From a virus, in IMG/VR virus record IMGVR_UViG_3300033148_001743, positions 1-34,475 of that record: a DNA stretch of 34,475 bases. One strand, 5' to 3'. A model generated the notes under the pieces. The model did not search any database. It saw nothing but the letters and a program-made list of their open reading frames with translations, and was not told where the DNA came from. Position numbers and translations under genes: made by a program. Positions 31,897 to 34,475 of the stretch are shown here, one piece after another (position 1 is the first letter of the stretch; each line of letters begins with the position of its first letter).

Positions 31897-32010
31897 TGAT
31901 TATGCCATAGTCTACGCCGAACCTTTGACCGTTCCGCAGCTCTCACAGAGTCGAGCCGAACTAGTTGAAACAAAGCATTAAGAGAGTTGACCTGCGTCAG
32001 CTCTTTTTTT
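31897..32010 (+). ncRNA. Candidate small RNA (~110 nt) after the late operon
   Basis: Bounded by the promoter at 31863-31892 and the terminator at 31983-32010. The only ATG (31911) is followed at once by a stop. Internal features are the small stem CTCT-CAC-AGAG (31941-31951) and two copies of GCCGAAC (31915-31921 and 31954-31960). It would be expressed independently of the late operon and could be a regulatory RNA; a remnant of a lost gene is the alternative. Confidence 0.45.
31983..32010 (+). terminator. Rho-independent terminator after late operon/small RNA
   Basis: A 9-bp stem with one G-U pair (31983-31991 with 31996-32004), a 4-nt loop, then a run of T to 32010. It should end both the main late transcript and the small RNA. 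Confidence 0.85.
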
Positions 32011-32025
32011 ATTCGATTTATTTTC

Positions 32026-32033
32026 TATCTTTG
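32026..32033 (+). promoter_or_regulatory. -7 box (TATCTTTG) of the secreted-protein moron
   Basis: A perfect TAnnTTTG box ends 5 nt before the ATG at 32039, so transcription would start at or within a base or two of the start codon. The -33 position falls in the T tract of the preceding terminator. A leaderless or near-leaderless mRNA is implied. Confidence 0.6.
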
Positions 32034-32038
32034 AGACC

Positions 32039-32338
32039 ATGAAAAAATATCTATTAATCTCCAGTGTATTGCTTATGTCCAGCGCGGCGTTCTGCAACTC
32101 GGTATCGGCTGAGCTGGACAACGTAGATGTTATCGTTTTAGAGGAAAGCGATTCATTTGATTTCACCGCGATCTCGACGCCACTAGAAATAGTTTCGATC
32201 AGAGAGAACGTTGACTTCTTATGTTCACGACCTCTTGCTGTAACATACGAAGCGAACACGTACCTCAACGGTCGTGTTGCTGCGAGTGTTACTTTTAACT
32301 CTTTGGGATATTTCCCGAGGGCAAGGAGTAACTTGTAG
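32039..32338 (+). CDS. Small secreted protein, moron (99 aa)
   Basis: The N-terminus (MKKYLLISSVLLMSSAAFCNSVSA) is a clear Sec signal peptide, with cleavage likely after Ala24, leaving about 75 residues. The mature part is acidic at first (ELDNVDVIVLEESDS), then beta-like, with one remaining Cys (FLCSRP). No family is recognised. It has its own promoter and terminator and sits between the two convergent operons, the classic moron position; such genes often alter the host surface or block other phages. The function is inferred from location only. Confidence 0.7.
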   Translation: MKKYLLISSVLLMSSAAFCNSVSAELDNVDVIVLEESDSFDFTAISTPLEIVSIRENVDFLCSRPLAVTYEANTYLNGRVAASVTFNSLGYFPRARSNL

Positions 32339-32356
32339 CGTAAAAGAACTATAAGA

Positions 32357-32387
32357 AAGGAGCAGCGAATTCGTTGCTCCTTTTTTT
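32357..32387 (+). terminator. Rho-independent terminator after moron
   Basis: A stem of 11-12 bp with one G-U pair (AAGGAGCAGCG with CGTTGCTCCTT), loop AATT, followed by a run of seven or eight T up to 32387, reading rightward. Confidence 0.85.
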
Positions 32388-32442
32388 ATGCGTATATTCG
32401 GCTCGTTGTTTACATGTTTAAAATCCATGTTGTTGAAAACAG

Positions 32443-32472
32443 AGAAGGCGTCTCCATTTGGAAACGCCTTCT
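32443..32472 (-). terminator. Hairpin ending the leftward operon
   Basis: A 13-position stem with one mismatch (AGAAGGCGT...ACGCCTTCT, extended by CC/GG) and loop ATTT. It lies 22 nt after the stop of the last leftward gene. The T tract on the minus strand is weak (TCTGTTTTC), so it is a plausible but not perfect terminator; together with the 32357-32387 element it separates the converging transcripts. Confidence 0.65.
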
Positions 32473-32494
32473 TTGCTTATATGATATTCGATCC

Positions 32495-32692
32495 CTATTT
32501 CTCGACAGGGTCAAGGCTCACTTCTGACTCCAGAACCTTGCAGACTTTTCTCAACTCGGAGAACTGCATTGTCTCTCTGTTGATTCTCTTGTTTAGATTC
32601 GATCTATCCGTCCCCAGCTTGTCAGCGAGTTGTCGCTGTGACATTCCTTTCGCTTTGAGCTGGTCGTCCAGTATCTTGCTGAGGCTTTCCAT
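32495..32692 (-). CDS. XRE/Cro-CI-type transcription regulator (65 aa)
   Basis: A minimal helix-turn-helix protein. Residues 17-38 (M-S-Q-R-Q-L-A-D-K-L-G-T-D-R-S-N-L) are the classic XRE HTH, followed by 'I-N-R-E-T-M-Q-F-S-E-L-R-K-V-C-K-V-L'. There is no dimerisation or cleavage domain, so it is Cro-like in size. It is the last gene of the leftward operon, overlapping the exonuclease stop by one base. It is the only recognisable DNA-binding regulator in the genome and therefore a candidate to bind the operators at 8754-9054 or 7778-7793; that link is inference. Confidence 0.85.
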   Translation of the reverse strand: MESLSKILDDQLKAKGMSQRQLADKLGTDRSNLNKRINRETMQFSELRKVCKVLESEVSLDPVEK

Positions 32693-33687
32693 TAAGTGAG
32701 TGACTTTAAATGAGCCAAGTGTTCAACGTTCCTGTTCTTCCAGATTTCGTCCAGTGTACCGTAATGGATTCTCGCGAGCTTCACAGCATCCTTGATCGCT
32801 TCTTTGTCCGCTTCTGTCACATCTACTCGGAAAATCTTTAAACGATCCTCTAAGGGCAGCTTTTCAAAGTTGAAATAATCCCTCACCTCTTCGTAGAACT
32901 TCTCAGGAATCTCCTCAAACCAGTCGCGCCCGTTCTCTTTCCAGAGCTTCTTGACTTCGATCTCCAGCAAATCAGCAGGGAGGTTCTGGAGTATCTTCAC
33001 AACGTAGCCCGTCTCAAATCCTAGCATCCAGTTATATCCTTTCCCTTGCCAATCATAGATTGGATCAAGCGGTTTGCTGATCATGAGTCCGTCAGGATAG
33101 TATAAGTTCTTGATGTCGAACTGAAAGCCAGAGCCGAACCCGAGCCTCTTGATCGCGTCAGGAGTTCCCTGAATGTATTCGTTGTCATAGTGCTGCTCGT
33201 TCTTGATCACGTCCTCCAGTCCTAACAGATCAGAGACGACCTTGATCGCCTTGTCTTCCATTGAGTGACCCTTCTGGATGAACTTCGAGCTGAGTCCTTT
33301 ACGAAACGAGAACTTGTCCTCGACGTAAATCTCCTCGACTGCTGTCTTCGCTCCCTTCGAGAGAGCTGGTTCTGCGTCTCGCTTCTTAATCAGCTTGATT
33401 CGAGTCTCCTCTTGCTTGGCTGATAGCTCAGGTTTCTTGTCGCGCTTCGCGATCAGTCCGTCGAGCTTCTTGATCTGAGCTTCGGTCGCTGTTCCCTCGT
33501 CTTTCTTCTTGCTGATCTTGTTCAGCTCCTCCTCCTGATTCATTGTGAGGTTCGACCACGTCGTTGCGTTCTTCGTCTCCTCAAGAGACTCCAAGTCTTT
33601 CAGTTGAGTCTCTGTGATCTGAGTCTCTGGGTCAAAGGTCATGATTCGCCCCAGTGCTGAGCATCTGATTTTGATTTCTTCTGCCAT
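32692..33687 (-). CDS. YqaJ/lambda-exonuclease-type recombination nuclease (331 aa)
   Basis: A PD-(D/E)xK exonuclease: E144 (HSMEDKAIKV), D177 in G-T-P-D, D191-I-K193 in place of the usual E-x-K, and Q214 in W-Q-G-K-G-Y. It would resect dsDNA ends to 3' overhangs for single-strand annealing. The N-terminal 110 residues contain about four imperfect helical repeats ('Q-x-x-x-L-x-x-L-x-x-K-R-D-x-x-P-x-L-S') before the catalytic domain. The ATG at 33687 is preferred; an upstream start at 33747 overlaps the lipoprotein gene by 56 nt and adds unlikely residues. Its annealing partner is not obvious. Confidence 0.85.
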   Translation of the reverse strand: MAEEIKIRCSALGRIMTFDPETQITETQLKDLESLEETKNATTWSNLTMNQEEELNKISKKKDEGTATEAQIKKLDGLIAKRDKKPELSAKQEETRIKLIKKRDAEPALSKGAKTAVEEIYVEDKFSFRKGLSSKFIQKGHSMEDKAIKVVSDLLGLEDVIKNEQHYDNEYIQGTPDAIKRLGFGSGFQFDIKNLYYPDGLMISKPLDPIYDWQGKGYNWMLGFETGYVVKILQNLPADLLEIEVKKLWKENGRDWFEEIPEKFYEEVRDYFNFEKLPLEDRLKIFRVDVTEADKEAIKDAVKLARIHYGTLDEIWKNRNVEHLAHLKSLT

Positions 33688-33691
33688 AGTA

Positions 33692-33937
33692 TTACTTCTT
33701 AAATTTCGACTGAGCATTGTCCAGTCTCTTTTGATTCTCGATCTCATTCAAGCGGAGATCGTTCGCTCTTTCTCTGGTTTTCCTCTCGGCTTCGATTCGC
33801 GCCTCGTCCCGTTTCAGCTCCTCGTTGAGCTGATCTCTCTTGTCCGCCGCCTTGCTACTGCAAGAAGTGCTGATCATCGCTGGGAGGACAGCAAGAGCCG
33901 TCGCAATGATCCAAGCTGTTAAGTGTTTCTTTAACAT
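33692..33937 (-). CDS. Small lipoprotein resembling a tape measure segment (81 aa)
   Basis: The N-terminus has a basic start and a hydrophobic stretch (residues 7-24, TAWIIATALAVLPAMIST) leading to C26 in S-T-S-C-S-S-K, a relaxed lipobox acceptable in Bacteroidota. The remainder is a single coiled coil. Residues 37-75 match tape measure residues 287-325 at 21 of 39 positions without gaps, including R-K-x-R-E-R-A-N and L-N-E-I-x-N, and in both proteins this follows a hydrophobic helix and a short Ser/Lys linker. It lies in the early operon between a terminator and the exonuclease gene. A superinfection-exclusion decoy is the favoured idea; a spanin-like or chance coiled-coil origin is possible. 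Confidence 0.7.
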   Translation of the reverse strand: MLKKHLTAWIIATALAVLPAMISTSCSSKAADKRDQLNEELKRDEARIEAERKTRERANDLRLNEIENQKRLDNAQSKFKK

Positions 33938-33948
33938 ATTGTTGAATT

Positions 33949-33976
33949 AAAAACGGGGAGAGCAGAACCCTCCCCG
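33949..33976 (-). terminator. Rho-independent terminator between SSB-like and lipoprotein genes
   Basis: On the minus strand a 7-bp perfect stem CGGGGAG/CTCCCCG (33970-33976 with 33954-33960), a 9-nt loop, then TTTTT (33949-33953). It lies just before the lipoprotein start with no new promoter visible, so it would lower rather than abolish expression of lipoprotein, exonuclease and regulator. Confidence 0.7.
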
Positions 33977-33992
33977 AGTCATTGGGTTAATA

Positions 33993-34475
33993 CTAAAAGT
34001 TAACGACCTCCTCACTAGGCATATCGAAATCAACCTCCTCGGCGTCAAGCTCTGAGTCTTCTACGTCTTCGGTCGACTTGTTCTCAGCGTCATTCGCTAA
34101 CGATTGCGCTCTTGCTGATAGGTTCTCAATCAGCTCGTCGTAACAAGCGTCTGCTTTCTTCGCGACTGGTGCTTTGATCTTGCCTTTGAACTCAAAGACT
34201 GGGACAGAATACTCGACTTTCCCTTTCTTCTTTTCTTCGACAGAGGTCACGGCAACCAGCTCACCGATCAATCGCTTGCGATCCTTCTTGATGAACTCTC
34301 CCCAAGCGAATACAGCCGACCCTTTGATTGAGATATTCCATATCTCACCGTCGTCGTTCATAATGTAAATCGACTTGCAGTAGTGACCGCCAACGTCCGC
34401 GACTGTGTCCTTGATATTCTTGTACAAACCTTTAGCGATTGCACCTCCTTTGAATGACTTAACCGTCAGGACTTC
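33993..34475 (-). CDS. SSB-like protein, C-terminal part (continues at base 345 side)
   Basis: The full protein (237 aa when the ends are joined) has a beta-rich core (KSIYIMNDDGEIWNISIKGSAVFAWGEF) and a linker, and ends in an acidic tail with a C-terminal Phe (D-V-E-D-S-E-L-D-A-E-E-V-D-F-D-M-P, last residues V-V-N-F). An acidic tail ending in Phe is typical of single-strand binding proteins (E. coli SSB, T7 gp2.5), where it docks partner proteins. It lies upstream of the exonuclease, so it could also act as the missing annealing protein. An in-frame ATG at 34427 gives a shorter frame but the joined version starting at 345 is preferred. Confidence 0.65.
   Translation of the reverse strand, partial: EVLTVKSFKGGAIAKGLYKNIKDTVADVGGHYCKSIYIMNDDGEIWNISIKGSAVFAWGEFIKKDRKRLIGELVAVTSVEEKKKGKVEYSVPVFEFKGKIKAPVAKKADACYDELIENLSARAQSLANDAENKSTEDVEDSELDAEEVDFDMPSEEVVNF
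34362..34475. repeat. 114-bp terminal direct repeat, right copy
   Basis: Identical to bases 1-114. Merging the copies gives a circular map with an uninterrupted leftward operon. Confidence 0.9.

Noticed and set aside
1-34475. Signs of lysogeny (integrase, attachment site, CI-type repressor)
   Set aside because: No recombinase was found, and the only HTH protein is Cro-sized and in the early operon. A lytic or non-integrating life cycle fits better, although a plasmid-like state cannot be excluded.
1-34475. CRISPR arrays, tRNA genes and insertion sequences
   Set aside because: No regularly spaced direct repeats with unique spacers, no cloverleaf-like sequence and no transposase were seen. 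The GCGGACA repeats are too short and irregular for CRISPR.

Overview
The window is one complete tailed-phage genome (class Caudoviricetes, long-tailed siphovirus type) assembled as a circle. The last 114 bases repeat the first 114, so the unique length is 34,361 bp, and one gene is intact only when the ends are joined. The host is very probably a member of the Bacteroidota. The evidence is at least five upstream boxes of the Bacteroidota sigma-factor form TAnnTTTG, two of them exactly 19 nt from a TTG/TTTG -33 element. Most genes also lack Shine-Dalgarno sequences and have A-rich starts, and the gene families are those common in Bacteroidota phages (BT4734-type primase, MuF/scaffold and DUF6712-like connector types). 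There is no integrase, tRNA, CRISPR array or DNA polymerase.

The layout is two opposed transcription units that leave a 416-bp divergent control region (8696-9111) and meet head-on near 32.4 kb. The leftward unit (8695 down to 1, then through the joined ends to 32495) carries replication and recombination genes: a PrimPol-like primase fused to an SF3 helicase, an SF2 helicase, a VRR-NUC nuclease, an SSB-like protein with an acidic tail, a YqaJ/lambda-type exonuclease and a small XRE regulator. About ten small unknown genes and a small lipoprotein lie among them. The rightward unit (9112-31842) begins with lysis genes (an L,D-transpeptidase-like endolysin and a probable single-gene spanin), then terminase, tail genes, tape measure, and last the head genes (protease, MuF-scaffold fusion, capsid, portal, connector). 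Having the head module after the tail module is unusual.

Three short autonomous units stand out. (1) A promoter-RNA-terminator cassette of about 80 nt lies on the minus strand (7798-7915) just upstream of the primase promoter. (2) A second promoter-RNA-terminator cassette of about 110 nt lies at 31863-32010 after the last late gene. (3) A secreted-protein 'moron' with its own promoter and terminator follows at 32026-32387.

The most interesting protein is the 81-aa early lipoprotein at 33692-33937. Its hydrophobic segment, linker and coiled coil resemble a segment of the phage's own tape measure protein (21 of 39 residues identical by eye), which suggests a decoy that could block superinfection. 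The divergent control region holds about ten copies of a GCGGACA heptamer, several in tandem at 8-bp pitch, touching the -33 regions of both divergent promoters. The same tandem pairs recur inside genes elsewhere.
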